DNA from: Phellopilus nigrolimitatus
Lineage: Eukaryota; Basidiomycota; Agaricomycetes; Hymenochaetales; Hymenochaetaceae
DNA length: 64,000 nt
Direction: 5' to 3'
NCBI GenBank assembly: GCA_021029095.1
Contig: JAJOHG010000080.1
Location: forward strand, 1-64,000
Shown: piece by piece, positions 44,566-56,651 of the stretch
Layout of the letters: each line of letters begins with the position of its first letter
Position numbering within the stretch: position 1 is the first letter of the stretch
Program-made: the position numbers and the translations under genes
Notes under the pieces: generated by a model
Seen by the model: the letters and a program-made list of their open reading frames with translations, nothing else
Database searches by the model: none
Told to the model about the DNA's origin: nothing

Positions 44566-46930
44566 TCAGGGGGGGCAGGAGGCATAACACTGCTGAAACT
44601 GGGGCGTAGGATGAGCAGCTTTAACGAACAAATAGGTGCTGTAACATACCGCGTGTCTCAGTAGAGGTACCTAGTAACGAATGGGATGCCAAATGGTTTT
44701 CGGCGTGCTTGAAAGAGCTGGAAGGTCGCGCGCACAGGAATCAGCAGGCCATGGAGTATGCAGTGGTGGAACTTGCGTACTAGAGCTTGAGACAGAACAT
44801 TGATGAATGATTCAAAGAATCTCGGAGAAATATTTCATGCAAAAACGTACAATGGTATTGCCGTATAGTGTGAAGAACGAGACGAAGGGAGCCGGAAGAT
44901 GTCTAAAGCTTTTCGGCGAAGTTCGAACATTTATAGGATTCAGGGAGCTCCTTGACGATGTCTTCATTCCGGAAGATTACGATCCCCCTGTGAGCGAATC
45001 CGCTTGTCGACTCAGATATCATAGACTCAGAACGGAAGACAGAAGCTGTTTAGTTTCGCGGTCGTCAATTCAGAATTGTTTACATAACATTTACACAGCT
45101 CGTGGCAACTCGCGGCAATACCCGGATCATCTTGGAGACTATCGAGTTGTTGCGAAACGATCGTATTGATTCAGATATGCGGACAATTCATTACTTGTGG
45201 TCTCTTCATGGCAAGCTCCTAGCTGGTAGCCACCAACTCCAGATCTGGAAATAATTTCGAACTCTCACCACTAGAGACGCCGCAGCCGGACACCTGAACC
45301 TCAGTCAGCTTCTTCCAAAGCTAAACATCTTCGACTTTACCACCAGAGGTCACGTCTGTGCCTCATTTGATTTCATGTGAATTTCAGCTAACTCCATCTG
45401 AGGCAAGATAGTTTCGTTCCCACAGAAGTTCCTTCAGCCGTATCTGGCCGAATCAGGGCCATGGGGATTGGATTAACTACCTTAATTGTTCCGAGGACGT
45501 ATGTGTATACAGTGAACAGGAATATCGACATTCAGTTTAGATGCTCGATATTTCTTAGAGCAGGATAGACATCTCTTTCCCTCCTTTTGCTCTGGATGAG
45601 GACAACGGGGAAGATTTTCAGAATTAAGATGTCGACCCCGCGAGCTTCTCACTCCGCTTCTCAACGGTAGCTCACCGACCACGCCGATTCAATTTCGGAC
45701 CTTTTTGGCTATTTTTGGGCTGGGATTCTGACATGCGCTACGCAAGTCATAGTCACGCAGCTACTCTCGATATTTCCATGCCCTAGCAGACTTTCATCTA
45801 AATTGTTATAAATTTAAAGCAACCTCCAAATCTACTGACATGCAGCCGAAAACCAAGACTTACTGCCTCTGACCCATTTTTGAGATATTACCTCTCAATT
45901 CAAGGATATGATAGCTCGTGGCTCAAGAGATGGCCCCAAAGGCACAACCATCGAACCGGGAATTCCATCTCTATCGAGAGCCACAGTACCGACTGTTTTA
46001 TTAATGTCCTAGTATCCAAGGCACAACGCAAAACAGCTGCATCTGATATTGCTGCTTACCCTCTACTCAAAGGGTTCGCTTATGATAGAGAGATTGTTAA
46101 TGTACGAGGGGCGTGGTCGTCAGCCTTCGCGCACAGAACATCCATTTGTCTCGTTGGTGGTGGCGGGTTGTGAGATAGCAAGATACAGAGCTTCATTTAA
46201 TATGCTAGCTGCTTACTAAACTATTAGATACGTGAACAGTGTTCGCCGAACTCCAACAGGTGTATTAAAAAGAGAAGGCAATATGTATGGTGCTAAGTTA
46301 TCTGATATCGACATGGTGAAAATGTGTAATTGTCGAAAACTGGGATATCTAGGATATAATATTATTATTTCTGTCCCGACGGTCTCCCTTCTGTAGTCTA
46401 TTACTTTACACCGGGGATATCGGAAAGAAGCACATACAGTCACTCAATAACCGCTGCTGATCATAGCTCAACTACATTTTGGCGCTGGGTAGTTAGATAT
46501 TGCCCTAAAGACACCGCTTTTTGTTGCTCAGTCTAGACGGAAATGCAAACTACACGCGCACTCCCAATTATAGTTCAAGATAAAATGCCCGTCCGTCGAC
46601 CCTGCACACGCGACGTCCACGATATATACGGGCTACCTCAGGCTCTGTCTCTTGGGCATACATTGTCACACCGACTAATTTAACTCACTTCATGGCATGA
46701 ACTTTCTCATGGGGTTTATCATATTGTGTAACGCACGTACTATGGAATGAGAGTATAACATGATGAGACCAAGAGTGAGATTTAAGCTGCAAAATGATTC
46801 TCATTGCTCTTCTATCTTTGCATCAGGTTAAGAAGGCTACGGAATTACATCTTCTCGGTTAATTACATAGACAGAGATTCTGAAACGTGAGTATCGAGGC
46901 GTTCTCCGGGGTCTGACGATGACAAGGATT
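44566..46930. other. Gene-poor region
   Basis: No gene can be assigned. A 120-codon plus-strand frame at 44807-45169 has no recognisable domain and no supporting splice structure. The remainder is AT-richer with short chance frames. Confidence 0.45.
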
Positions 46931-47660
46931 TCAGAACATTTGCGAGACCGGGGCGCAGTTTGCGTATAAATGCAATTGGATAGCGGTTGACGAGTTTAAC
47001 TGACAAAACGTAATTCTAAAATACATTGTATTGCATGAAGAACGTACACCCATGAATGCCACGCACATTCCTTTCTTCCAATCCAAAAGCATTACGGATA
47101 TATGATCTCCAGTAGTCACGACCGCTAGATCACCCGCATCGATGTTGATTCAATAGTACTGAAGGACACGTCCAGATTGGCTCCCCGGGTGGCACTCTTC
47201 GAAGTTAAAGAGTCCAGACATCCATAGTATGACCACGCATGACCCGTCTATAATGATGGTGACGTTTTTGATGCCTACGTTAGTTTTCTTTACGGGACCG
47301 TTGATCCGATACTTTGTCCTACGCGTCACTTTCGGATACGCACTATTCCCGTTCTCATTGCATTGAACAACATTTTTACCAAGTTCCTGAGAGCAGACGT
47401 CTCCACGGATTCGACAGGCATGTGGGGTGGAAGATACGGTGCGTGTTCGTTATGGAGATGGCGTAAAAGAGCGATATAGAGTATTCACCAACGAAGTCTC
47501 GCAGAAGCTTGCAAGCCTATGAATCGCAGAAGACTCGTAAGGTTGATAGAAAGTATCAGAAGAAAATCATCTAGATCGCACCCTCTTGAGGCGTAACACG
47601 ATTTTCACGTCGTACCTCGGAACAAAATTTTCCAAAATCGGGTCGTTCGAAAGGCTGCTA
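46931..47660 (-). pseudogene. Decayed tenth copy of the array F-box family
   Basis: On the minus strand, family blocks appear in order across several frames. Near 47600 is DVKIVLRLKRVR (end of the F-box exon), then CKLLRDFVGEYSISLF near 47500. Next come LLRHLHNEHAPYLPPHMPVE and SVETSALRNLV near 47400-47470, parallel to LRGLPNEFAPDLVPHVS and LDC..LK.LV of the array copies. At 46931-47119 there is GDHISVMLLDWKKG, parallel to GDHIVLVG..NWKS. Stops and frameshifts are frequent. This is an old relic about 11 kb beyond the array edge, separated from it by single-copy genes. Confidence 0.65.
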
Positions 47661-50600
47661 GGTGCGGCCACAGAGGAGCGAACAGACATGATATTTGAGT
47701 GTCTAGTGCACTCGGTTGGCTACAAGACTCTACCGCGATATCTTGATAATTATCAATGAGCGCAGGTGAATTGACCTTGTGTTGCATGTGCATTACAACA
47801 ATATTTTACTCACTCGGTGTTTAATCCTCGCTTTGACTGGCTTTCTTAAACGGAAACAATAATACCTCTAGAGCTCTCAGCTGTCTAGACAACACAGATG
47901 CATTTGTGAGAGCAGCCGAAGAAGAGCAGCAAGCGTTCCGAGTGATCCTAACCCGAAGCCGGAATGTACGGAAAAGAAACATTTTTTATGCCTGTGCCGA
48001 CAAGCAATGAGATCAGGAAAACAGGTAGTTTAGTTATGCACTTCCTAAGCAAGTTCCGCTTCCATTGGGGAACTGATTGGTTCCGGAATACCCTCAATAT
48101 CCCCGAGGACTCTCGCATGCCCTGTGCTTTACGAGTCGACGGTCACTGAAATCAAACATGCTCAACGTATAATAAACCAAAGTGCATCGATGTCAACTAC
48201 GTTGTATGCCAAAACTGACAAAATATTAGTGGCTATGGAGGTTCAGACGCTGCACCATCGTCATCGAGTGTCCTAGAGGAGTGTAATTTTCGAAACCAGA
48301 AGATGTGCCCTTCTTCAAAAGCAAGCGCAGGAAATGGAAGGATGACCAAGCGAAGATAATGCGCTATTCCCCCTAAAGTTGATGCAGACTTCGCAGGGAA
48401 ACCATTACAAACACAATCAGGGTAACGCTGACTCGATCCGCTTCGGTAGTAATGCAGTGTGGTGCCCACGGTCCGGTGTCCACATCCAGACGCGCACTCA
48501 TTGACGCTTGAGCCTTGAGACCATTCAAGACGAGGAATAACGGCGGAGATCGCGTGGCATCATCATCGTACAAGTTAGATGCTTAATTACTAGCATGAGA
48601 GTGAAAAAGAAGCTTACGAAGTCTACATTTGAGTTTGGCGCACTTTGCGGCGACGTAGGCTACCGACGCAGTAGCATCCAGCCCTGTTTAGAATTCCGCA
48701 GTAGGGAGCCAAGGGGAGACAAAGAAGTAGCGAGCCAAAGGCGGAAAGATGCTGGTCGAATCGCACGGAATTGAAGCGGACTTGAACGGGTGGTTATGGC
48801 GTCGCCGGGAGTCGGCACAGACATTACAGCTTGAAACAGGGTACACTGCGCATGTTGATGAGATGTGAAGCGCAATATTCATAGGAGGCCGTATCATGAT
48901 CCATTGCGCCACCTCAGAGTTGCCAGCCGTGGTGATAGAAGTGATGCTGACAATGGCAATGGACCACGTGTACACGTTAACTGGCAAGTGGATAAGGCAC
49001 AAATGACAGAGATAGCATCGGAAGTCGTTCGACTTTGCCTCAGAAAAAGAGGAAGTGCCTCAGTAAAAGAGGAAGAGCGGTCAAAAGCCTTAACGTTTTC
49101 CCGACATTAATGTACTCACCGTCGGAGTGGGTACGTACACTCGGCCGGGTCGACTGGTGGTTCGGTTTTGACAGTAGTGTGAAGACAAAGAGAATTGAGC
49201 GGACAAACATATTGTAGAGCAAGAAATACTGATCAGAATAGCCGCCGGTGGTACACCGCAGCTTCTCATTGGGGGAACATGATGAGCAATGACGAATCTG
49301 CTCAGTGATGACAGTCTCAATCGACCTAAAATATCCGATGAAACCTGGTTCAGTTAGCAGGATACATAAATATGTGAAGTAGACTTGCGAGTGTCGGAAG
49401 CAGTGATGATCAACGAATCATGCGTGACGGAAGTGTGGAGTGACGAAAAGACGATAGATGTGGAGGCGAAAACGACCGCAGCGGGATAACGAGACCGAGA
49501 AGATGCCTGCAGAACCATCTTGTGGCATAAAGAGACCGAACGATCGAGAGAAGGAAGTGTCGAAGGCGGACTGGTTATAATCGGAGTAATGAGCACGAAG
49601 GATGGCAAGACAATAACCATGGCTTACCTACCTATATATCATCTCCTTAAAAAGATCATGCTTGCTCTTCTCTTCTCTTTTCAAAATCCTGTGACCCGCC
49701 TCTCCTATAATATCTTCAGGTAGTTCACACTCCTTAACGTCCTTTGGGAACGGGTGAGCAGCGAAGCCAGACCAACTTCCGAGAAACACGACGAAAGAGT
49801 TCTCTAAGCCGTTTGCATCATCGATCTGAAATTCTTCGTTAGAGTAAGAGCATTAGTTGAGGAGAAGCTGCGGGTGTCCTCTTCAGGTCAGGATGTAATA
49901 AGGAAATGCTAGAGGGCGTGTCTATGGCTCTCTATGCGACGCGTCGGCATGCGTCGCGTCAGCCCGCGTTCCCACGCCACCGGACTTTCGACTTCCTTGC
50001 AGCCGCTTGCGTCCATAAGGTGAGTCCTGTATCTCTTTCGTCGCGACTTCTTCTTTTAAATAGGCTCCCGACGCATATCGTTTGTGCGTAGCAGTCATGT
50101 CTCTTATTATATATCGTAGCCGCCAACAGCCGCTGGGTGCTTCATTTTTTTTCGGGCACTTTATGACGTAAAACACTATGTTTTTCTTACAGTCAGTACA
50201 TCATTTGTGTCGACGTCCTTGCAAGCACGAATGCTGTCGTCTGTATTTTCAAACGCACCGGATGAGCGTCACGCTCTTATATAGAGAGCCGGATACAGGA
50301 GCTGTCATGAAAGACTTTTATGTCGATCAATGCGAAGACGGTAACATCCAAACATAGTTCTAGTTGTTAGGTTGTCGAGGCTGTGCTGACACTAATTAAT
50401 CGGTCGACGCTTTCCTGTGCAAGACTCACGAGTCTCCTCTTGTCCTTCAGACCATGCAGAATCATACAAGATACATACAAAAGAGCGGCGGCCAAGATAC
50501 GTGTCGCGATCTGTGGAGCAAAGAGAGTGTCAATTCTCAACATACAAACAACAGTATAAGGCTTTCTGGAAGGAACACAGCGAGGTTTTTCAAAGGACGT

Positions 50601-51900
50601 ATATGTTTAATTAACGGGAAGGTTGGGATAATTGCAACATTTTCTACCATGAGTTACAGGTGCCGACTGTGAGTGACGAGGGAAATGCAGCCACGTGCTT
50701 ATGGTAGAATCGAATGACATCGAGTTTCTTCGTCTTGATTTATGAATGCAAGAGTCTTTCGGAAAGTGGTTAAAGAGAAGAGGGGAAGCTCTTAACAATG
50801 GAGAGGGGAAGTTCTTAACAATGGAGAGGTGAAGTTCTTAACAATGAAGAGATACCTGTTCGACCGGGTGCTCCAGCGCTTCAACTTTTTTTTCGCCCCT
50901 GGTCAATTTCATCCTTGACAGCACAGAGTGAAGTTTACAAGAAGAAAGGTAAAAAAATCGACGGAGAAAAGATACATAACAGCTAGACACGCAAAGAAGG
51001 ACGTGGTGAGGATGAAAGGTTCTGCGCATGTGGGAGAACCGCAAGCCTGTGGGAATGAAAGTTTGGAGTATAGGGTTCAAACCATCCCGTAAACCTGGAC
51101 AGGAGGCGGTTGGTCGCAATCCAGAATGGACACATGGCAGTGTAGACCTGACTGAAGTTCGAAAATTCTGATCAGAAGAAAGGACTCCAGGGGCGATTTC
51201 TGCCATTCTCCCCTCGTTGATATTTGACACGGAGAAGAGACTCATTTTGATAGATTTCATGTTATAAATTTCAGAGATAAAATATGCGACAGCAGTCTCA
51301 TTGCACGCTTGTGACAAATACAGAGACAGTAATAGTTCTCTAAAGACACAGCGAAACAATTATGTAGTAAAACATGAACCCGCCTTGAACTCGCCACCGC
51401 AAGAAGAAAATATTTGTCAGCACATTCATCCAATCGCAAGCGTTTCGGTGTTTCCCGAAACGGTCCCGCCCCCGACGCGTCGGTTGTGAAAAAGGACTTT
51501 TGACACCCACCGCCATGTCGACATCGTCAGAAGTGATCAGAGTCAATATGGCAGTCGTAATCCTGACTAATGCTACGTAAGACATCCACGGACCCGAAAT
51601 CCGAACCAGAGTTCCTTTTCTCCATAGTCGTTCGCCTGCGTATACGGCATGCTCTAAATGGTCATCATTGAGCAAGCGAGTTACGAACAACGTGAGTGCG
51701 TTCTGCGACTCGTCTGCACTTTCTTCGCAAGATTGCGGGATCCTCACAGGCACCTGACCGCGCAAATTTGGATGTCCGATACCTCCATGAACAGACACTG
51801 GTCATTCTATTTTGCGTGCTAAAGCACTACTGTAGCGAACATCAACTAGATTTGCGGACGCTATGCCATGCGAACCTCGATCTGCCTACAGGCGGCGTCG
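47661..51900. other. Gene-poor region, no gene assigned
   Basis: Several frames of 60-170 codons exist on both strands (for example 50838-51359 and 51340-51798 minus). None shows a recognisable domain, a family-like composition or paired splice sites. Confidence 0.45.
50778..50846. repeat. 23-bp direct repeat, three units
   Basis: Three units of an AGGGGAAGTTCTTAACAATG-containing 23-mer stand in tandem at 50781, 50804 and 50827 with one or two differences each. This is a small minisatellite in non-coding DNA. Confidence 0.85.
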
Positions 51901-51918
51901 AGTCTAAAGTGAAAAGGT

Positions 51919-52257
51919 GTGCGTGTCTATGCTGTAAATCCCTCCCCCTTCCCTCTTCCGTGGACAGCTGACATTATTGATTCGGTAGCCCGGAGTCTGC
52001 GAGTTCTTCAACATTTTGCTGACGTTGAATCCGAATCTGGCACCTTTCAGCGCGAAAAGAATCCCGCGGACAAGTACGAGTATAAGCAGCTCAACTGGGT
52101 CTTCATCTCGCGCCCGAGGGTCGTCGTCTCCGAGGCGAACAAGCACAGCCTGTTTCTCGGTGCCGACGGTACGGAGGACCATTGTTCTCACTACTTCGGG
52201 ATCAGGTGGCGTCCCGACAAAGGAAAGAAGATGTACCCGCACGTCAAGAGGTAGAGG
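51919..52257 (+). CDS. Possible 3' exon of an unknown gene
   Basis: An open frame ends with a compositionally protein-like stretch: DIIDSVARSLRVLQHFADVE, YEYKQLNWVFISRPRVVVSE, then HSLFLGADGTEDHCSHYFGI and a final basic YPHVKR. An acceptor-like CGTGGACAG precedes it at about 51968. The upstream exon could not be joined in a consistent phase, so the gene is either incomplete or broken. I do not recognise the family. Confidence 0.35.
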
Positions 52258-52499
52258 CACATAACTCGCCGTATATCTTAGAGTGGGAATGAAGCCAATT
52301 ATGATTTGAACCGTGAGGCTTTCGATCGCTCATGTACTACCATTATTCGCTCTGCTTCATCCATCGACTCACGCTGTATTTTTTTGAACTCTCTAGGTCA
52401 TCCTTATCGTTGTTTACAATGCTGTTATACGTGCTTCTATCGCTTGTCTCCACTAATGTTCGCGTTGGGGATTTAAGGCGGTCGCGAAGACGCCGTCAT

Positions 52500-53630
52500 G
52501 CGAATCCCAACATCTCTGACTTCTTATCCGCTTTTGCAACGAGTTTTCTGCTCTCATATTCATTCGCCAGTTTGTTCCGGGCGTGCGATGCCAAATATGG
52601 GCCGGATTCTCGACAGAAAGTTCGTCGCATCGTGCTTGTCGCCTCTCTGGATCATCCAATTGGTTGAACTGTATGACATCTCTGCAGAAGAGAAGCGCTT
52701 CAATCACATCGCTACAGCGTTATCCCCAATCACAACCCAGATTGCCTTTCCATCTATCATCGTTCGGAGATTACGATAAGCTTGGCTGCTGACCTGCCTT
52801 TTTCTCCATCAGTCCATTTCCCAACTCCCGCGATCCTTTGAAAGACGCTCATGTGTCTGTCCGCGTGTTCAAGATTAACTAAAAGTTATTTTCCGGAAGT
52901 CAGCCTTTTTTCTCTTAAGCTTCAACTCGCACCTCTCCGTCTACGCAAAGAGGCCGCTATATCAACTCTTTGAACCCATAAATACTACGTCTTATCTGGC
53001 ATCTCGTCTCTTCACTGTCCCCTGTCCTGCCTGACAACACCCCATCCAGAGTGTCTCACCCCCCGCAAGACCGGCCTACGTGAAAAATGACGCAATCCAT
53101 TCCTGCGCTTTCGAACTCTCGCATTCTGAAACTCATCCCGGCGAGCAGCTGTTGAGATATCTACTGCTCAGCCGACTGAGTCGCCTGAAACCTCCTTCTC
53201 AGCCATCCTTCGAGGCCTAAAAGAGCGTTGCCGATGGTATGTCCGTACATCCTCATTCGCTTCGTACGCTGGCGCTAAGCTTACTACTTCGCCCAGTACG
53301 TGATGCAGACCTATCGAAGGGAGAGATCCCGACCATTGTCGGCTCGCAGAACGACACGCTCCCACGAGGCCATGAGGTGCTTACAATGTCCTCCGTGGCT
53401 CAACGCGCCTGCCGATGATCCACATCGCTATCTCCGTTAGAGCCCTTCCTAGTCTTCTCGTCCAGCCGGTGCGGCTTCTCTAGAAGCAACTCCTCCGGTC
53501 TAGGTCCGCATTGTCCACTTTTGAAATAGTACACCAGACCTGGAGGTATAGCCATGATGTAAGTTTTGGGTTTAGTGTACCTGGCGAAGACCGCCAACTT
53601 GAGGGACATCAAAAGAGCAAAAAACAAACG
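52500..53630. pseudogene. Relic coding segments inside the repeat unit
   Basis: Short protein-like stretches are conserved between units. On the plus strand at 52583-52780, (A)MPNMGRIL then SAEEKRFNHIATALSPIT and FPSIIVRRLR parallel the minus strand at 59760-60010 (AIPDMGRIP, STEEKRLSHVAAVLSQFT, FPSVIFRNLRYAW). On the minus strand at 53168-53600, PRRMAEKEVSGDS and a KPKTYIMAIPPGLVY stretch parallel 58860-59430. Neither is a complete gene and I do not recognise the parent protein. Confidence 0.45.
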
Positions 53631-55019
53631 AACGCCGTCGCGCTCGTTCGTGGATAAGGTCTGACCTGGAACATCATTCTCCGCGGATGACTCGCTTCTT
53701 TATCTATATTCCTTTCAGAACAGACATTCTCGCATCTCCGCATTGATACTACACATGTATTCAAACGCCGTCATCATCTTCCCCGCGGATCCCCGGACCC
53801 CTCCAGTCAGCCGGTAGCGCACTTCTGTCTCCTCCCAAAGCAGCTGTCCGTCGAAATAAGCCAGGTCCGCTCCGCACAGACTGTGCCCGGCCCGGGTCGG
53901 AGTGCGCCGCCGGCCTGGCGTAATTTTGCATTGGCAAGTACGCTTTGGGTGGCGCGGGCTGCCGATGCGTGCTGAACATACTGGGAGATCGCTTTCTCAG
54001 ATTTACGAGTCCAGGTGCGTTCCTGTTTTACTTTGTTCGGTCACAAGGATAGCTCACGTACTCGATTTTCTCCAAGGACAATCAATGTATGTCGGCGGAT
54101 GTCCTGCGGGCGCCTTTCCTGCTTCGATCTTACTCACTTCATCACTGCCGCGGTTTCTCCCTTCCGGAAGCAGGTTATAGACTACCGGCTGCGTAGTTCT
54201 GCCGCGCGCACTTTTCTCAGAAGGAAAGCGTTGACGGGCGACCTAGAGTCTTTCCACAGATTTGGGTACCAGACTGAGTATGAGCGCATACGGTCCTGTG
54301 TCGGCACTTTTTGCTCTTCATATTTTAATTTCACACTCGAGGCTACTTGTGGCTCGCATCCAGATATGCATATGTCGTGCTACTTGGCTTCACGGTCTTT
54401 TTTTTTTGTTTGAAGTCGCATGCTAGTTACCGATCTGCGTCCCAGCCACCCCCGCCGTCCGCACCCCGTCTCCCAACGCGGTTTCTCGATGCCAAGTCCG
54501 CCGCGCGCGTGCGCCGCCGAGCACTGTGCGCGGAGGCTTGGCTAAACATTTATCCGTGAATTCTTGGGTAGACGGGAATAGCGACAGAAGCGGGATGTGG
54601 CGCGAAGAGCGCGCGCGGCGCCGCCTTCCGGGCGCGCGCATGCGGCCGCTGGGAAGCACCGAGCACACCGGCCGGCATATTGTGCGTTTTTCGCTTTTCT
54701 CATTTGTGGCGAAGGCTCGACGGGCGCGCGTCCGCCGTTCCGTGCATTTTGACTTTTGCGCCCAGCCGCGCTCTCGGTCCCGCCGTCCACCAATCCCATT
54801 TTTTCGCCGGCGGACCAGCGCCCCTCTTGGGATACTTGGGTGTGTGGTCTTGGTCTCCTGCCGGAGTAGCTTTTCGTGATTTTGAGGGACGCGGTAGGGC
54901 GCAGAGCGTCGTTCTCCCCGGCGAGTACTTGGATGGTTTTGCCAGAGTACGCTTAATATAGTCTTTTTTCGTTCTTGGCTGCGGGGTTTGTTTGCTGTGT
55001 ATGATGTACAGGTGGATGT

Positions 55020-55263
55020 AGAAAGCCATGACGATCGACATGGACATCCAAAAAAGGAAATAAGCTAAAAAATGCTGTAGGCAAGCTGTCGCTCAGGCTG
55101 AATTTGTTATTAGATTTGTTTGTAGCTTGTGATTTATGCACGTAATCGCATTCTGCTGCACTTCTAAGGTATTCCCATGCAAATTTTGAAGCAGAAAGTG
55201 CCCTTTCTGAGGCTCTGATGTGTTTCCTTTTTCGGATGTCCATGTCGATCGTCATGACTTTCT
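55020..55263. mobile_element. 244-bp element with 41-bp terminal inverted repeats
   Basis: The left arm 55020-55060 (AGAAAGCCATGACGATCGAC and following) and the right arm 55223-55263 are reverse complements with two mismatches. The interior of about 160 bp is unrelated, AT-rich and non-coding. The structure is that of a foldback or MITE-type element. Confidence 0.7.
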
Positions 55264-55266
55264 AGT

Positions 55267-55570
55267 GTTGCCGTAGTTTGGTTTGGTCCGGTTTTCAGCC
55301 TTTTTTCTAAAAACCGAGCCAAACTTCCGGTTCGGTTCGCAAATTTTGGCCAAACCGAACCGAGTTTCCCGGTTTGTTTTGGCTTGGTTCGGTTTAAACT
55401 GCGGTTTAACTACCATATATGGTGATATATTCGGTTTGAAACAGGATTTGGCCCAAACCGATCGGTTTTGTTTTACTATTTTATCAAACCGAACCGAATC
55501 GAAACCGAACCGGAGGTTTGGTTCGGCTTCAAACCAGGTTTGGATCGGTTCGGGACCAAACTACGGCAGC
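55267..55570. mobile_element. AACCG/CGGTT-rich element with terminal inverted repeats
   Basis: The ends are G(T/C)TGCCGTAGTTTGGT and its reverse complement (16 bp, one mismatch). The interior is packed with AACCGAACC and CGGTTCGGTT motifs in both orientations, so the strand can fold extensively on itself. It is non-coding and 304 bp long. Dense subterminal motif arrays are typical of non-autonomous DNA transposons, whose transposase binds such repeats. Confidence 0.65.
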
Positions 55571-55874
55571 AATACATCCACCTGTATGTATGTGTATGAG
55601 TATCTCTGGAAATTTGAGCATTTCTCGTATTTTTGTCGGATACAAAGTTCTCATAATGAATCTCAATTTTTGGAAGAAGGGCCTTTCAAGTCCAGTCGAT
55701 CGGATTTAGGCACTCCAGAATAACGACGCAATACAGTGTTGGTATTTTGATATTGCTTTACAAGTAGTACGCATGAGCGTTTATGAAGCGTTTATGAAAT
55801 TACAGGTATATGGGTAGGATACAACACGTCGCATCTTCAATGGAGAGGCGGGTGAGACAGCGAGGATAGCGCGA

Positions 55875-56330
55875 TCACTCGTTTATCTTCTGCTTCTGCT
55901 TGCCCGCATCGTGCTGGACGTTGCCTGGAGCAAGGACCGAATAAGCTTACATCAGAAAATGCACAGTCAAGAATGTATCCACGGCACACGCACCAGAGAT
56001 CTGCTGCCCCTTGTCGTCGACGAGTGCGCCCTTGACGGCGTCGAACTTGCCCTGGACGCGGTCCGCGACGCCCTCCGCGTAGTCGCGCGCGCGGGCAGCG
56101 TTGGACTCGGCCTCGCCGGCGTCGTGCTCCTTGCGGCCCGAGTCTGTCCACGTCGGCGCGCCGGTCGCGTTTCCGATGGCCTCGACGAGGTTGCCCTTCA
56201 CGGAGTGGTACTGGCCCGTGGTCTGGCTGTGGGCGGGGACGCGTCAGCGGCGTGCTGAGTGAAAAGAGGAAGGAACGCACTTGGGCTGGGACGACTGGTT
56301 CTGGCCCTGGTTCTGGTCGGTGCTGGACAT
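55875..56330 (-). CDS. CsbD-like / Hmp1-type small protein
   Basis: Three exons (56281-56330, 55994-56226, 55875-55924) with consistent phases give 110 aa. It matches the fungal CsbD-like family that includes Ustilago Hmp1, the mismatched-base-pair and cruciform-DNA recognition protein. Matching segments are [55 protein letters not shown] and, after the last intron, [16 protein letters not shown]. These proteins are short, highly hydrophilic, lysine-rich and largely helical, usually stress-induced. The N-terminus is a Gln/Asn/Ser-rich linker ([14 protein letters not shown]). The last exon is only 50 nt, and degraded copies of it recur at 56.8, 60.3 and 63.4 kb. The start lies about 100 bp downstream of a clear TATA box. 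Confidence 0.93.
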
Positions 56331-56424
56331 GATGGTGATTTAAAAGTTGGCAGTGAGGCGTTAGGTAGTGGTAGACGGTGATGAAGGGAGGGAATGCGTT
56401 TGCTGGGGACTCGGCGCGCGCGCC

Positions 56425-56520
56425 CGCCCTTATATACCGCCTTCCCAAGCCTGGTCCCGCCGGCGGAGCGAGGTGCGTCGTCATGCGTGACGTCGTCATG
56501 CGCGAATGACGTCGCGCGCG
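56425..56520 (-). promoter_or_regulatory. Promoter of the CsbD-like gene: TATA box and TGACGTC sites
   Basis: On the minus strand a TATATAA box (about 56432-56438) sits 102 bp before the ATG. Just upstream are two TGACGTC half-palindromes within 56486-56512 (GCGTGACGTCGTCATGCGCG and AATGACGTCGCG). This ATF/CREB-type arrangement suits a stress-regulated gene. Confidence 0.55.
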
Positions 56521-56651
56521 TCCCGATGGCGGCGTCGGTCGACCGCGCATGCGCATGGCGTGTCATCCACTCCACATGGGAGGAGACGCGCCAGCGATCA
56601 CGCGATTTGGGGCGCCTAAGTGTGACGCGACGTGTGCGTGACAGAGTGGTG

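Larger units (their letters stand above)
55007..55586. mobile_element. Composite inverted-repeat insertion
   Basis: Bounded by perfect 14-bp inverted repeats TACAGGTGGATGTA (55007-55020) and TACATCCACCTGTA (55573-55586). It contains two adjacent inverted-repeat elements (55020-55263 and 55267-55570). The equivalent position in the plus-strand units (about 57060, 60600 and 63650) reads continuously, which gives empty sites. No coding sequence is present. Confidence 0.65.
52440..55874 (-). repeat. Inverted copy of the 3.1-3.5 kb repeat unit
   Basis: Read on the minus strand, this segment follows the CsbD-like gene and matches the plus-strand units at 56.65-60.1 and 60.1-63.2 kb along their length. 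Examples are the 3' end and flank (55.57-55.87), a GC-rich stretch (54.4-54.95), the gene remnant YHRQRSFRPRRMAEKEVSGD near 53.2, and PNMGRI...AEEKRFNHIATALS near 52.6. A 580-bp insertion at 55007-55586 is unique to this copy. Confidence 0.75.

Noticed and set aside
50838..51798. Two overlapping minus-strand frames of 150-170 codons
   Set aside because: Low-complexity hydrophobic or basic stretches with no recognisable family and no splice structure.
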